DNA of 15,432 bases from Hyphomicrobiales bacterium (lineage in GTDB: Bacteria; Pseudomonadota; Alphaproteobacteria; Rhizobiales; Aestuariivirgaceae): assembly GCA_012032065.1 (NCBI GenBank), contig JAAURV010000038.1, positions 1 to 15,432 of the forward strand, read 5' to 3'. How positions within the stretch are numbered: the stretch's first letter is position 1; each line of letters begins with the position of its first letter. Under the pieces are notes generated by a model, which did not search any database, was not told the origin of the DNA, and was given only the letters and a program-made list of their open reading frames with translations. Positions 15,332-15,432 of this stretch are shown here, one piece after another. The translations under genes were made by a program, and so were the position numbers.

Positions 15332-15350
15332 CTAGGTGGAGTTCCTGCCC
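15305..15350 (+). repeat. Long inverted repeat with 20-base loop
   Basis: GGGCAGGAGCTCC (15305-15317) and GGAGTTCCTGCCC (15338-15350) pair over 13 positions, with one G-T pair at 15313/15342. As RNA this pair is G-U only on the plus strand (C-A on the minus), so a plus-strand transcript folds better. The loop contains two near-copies of TTTCCCTA. The right 82 bases of the window hold nothing else I can assign. Confidence 0.5.
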
Positions 15351-15432
15351 GTGCAACTTTCTCCGTGTACGGAATAAATCACCCTTCTCCCGCCGGGAGT
15401 AAGAAGCCTGCCCCGGAGCCCGATCCCCATCA

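Noticed and set aside
1..15432. CRISPR arrays, tRNA or rRNA genes, insertion sequences
   Set aside because: No regularly spaced direct repeats, no tRNA cloverleaf or rRNA signature and no transposase motif were seen on either strand.

Overview
The window is GC-rich, densely coded bacterial DNA. The gene content and style point to an alphaproteobacterium, probably of the Hyphomicrobiales (rhizobial) type: a long-form leuA with a possibly leaderless Leu attenuator, PPK2, DUF2282, and sugar ABC genes with ATGA overlaps. This placement is an inference from gene style; no rRNA or other taxonomic marker is present.

Layout. 1-3489 (+): the 3' end of a TauE/SafE (TSUP) permease, a secreted von Willebrand A protein with tandem C-terminal modules, a PhzF-family isomerase and a small four-helix membrane protein. 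3499-8199 (-): a small secreted protein, then, reading leftward from 8199, a complete sugar-type ABC importer in the order binding protein, double ATPase, permease, permease. 8339-8829 (-): a broken and an intact copy of a small secreted Cys protein family whose third copy lies at 3499. 8975-12603 (-): a BBE-type flavoprotein, an M15 peptidase with a peptidoglycan-binding domain, a DUF2282 (bufferin-precursor-like) protein and the polyphosphate kinase PPK2. 12604-12861: a divergent regulatory region with a Pho-box-like repeat on the ppk2 side and a Leu-rich leader peptide plus hairpin on the leuA side. 12862-14533 (+): leuA. 14534-15432: almost gene-free, holding a HigA antitoxin remnant and three strong inverted repeats.

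The most important technical observation is that seven of the main genes (TSUP, vWA, PhzF, first permease, M15 peptidase, PPK2, LeuA) are each split by a one- or two-base frame change, while protein similarity continues without loss across the break. Two breaks sit in homopolymers (GGG and T6), and a biosynthetic gene, leuA, is among them. I read these as uncorrected indel errors in the assembly rather than real decay, and I annotate the genes as composites.

The biologically interesting points are the leuA leader, whose start codon may coincide with the transcript start; the DUF2282 copper-peptide-like precursor without its usual modification genes, next to ppk2; the Pho-box-like 7-4-7 repeat before ppk2; the small secreted paralogues on both sides of the sugar importer; and the hairpin-rich right end. 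I did not find an unmistakably new multi-gene system.
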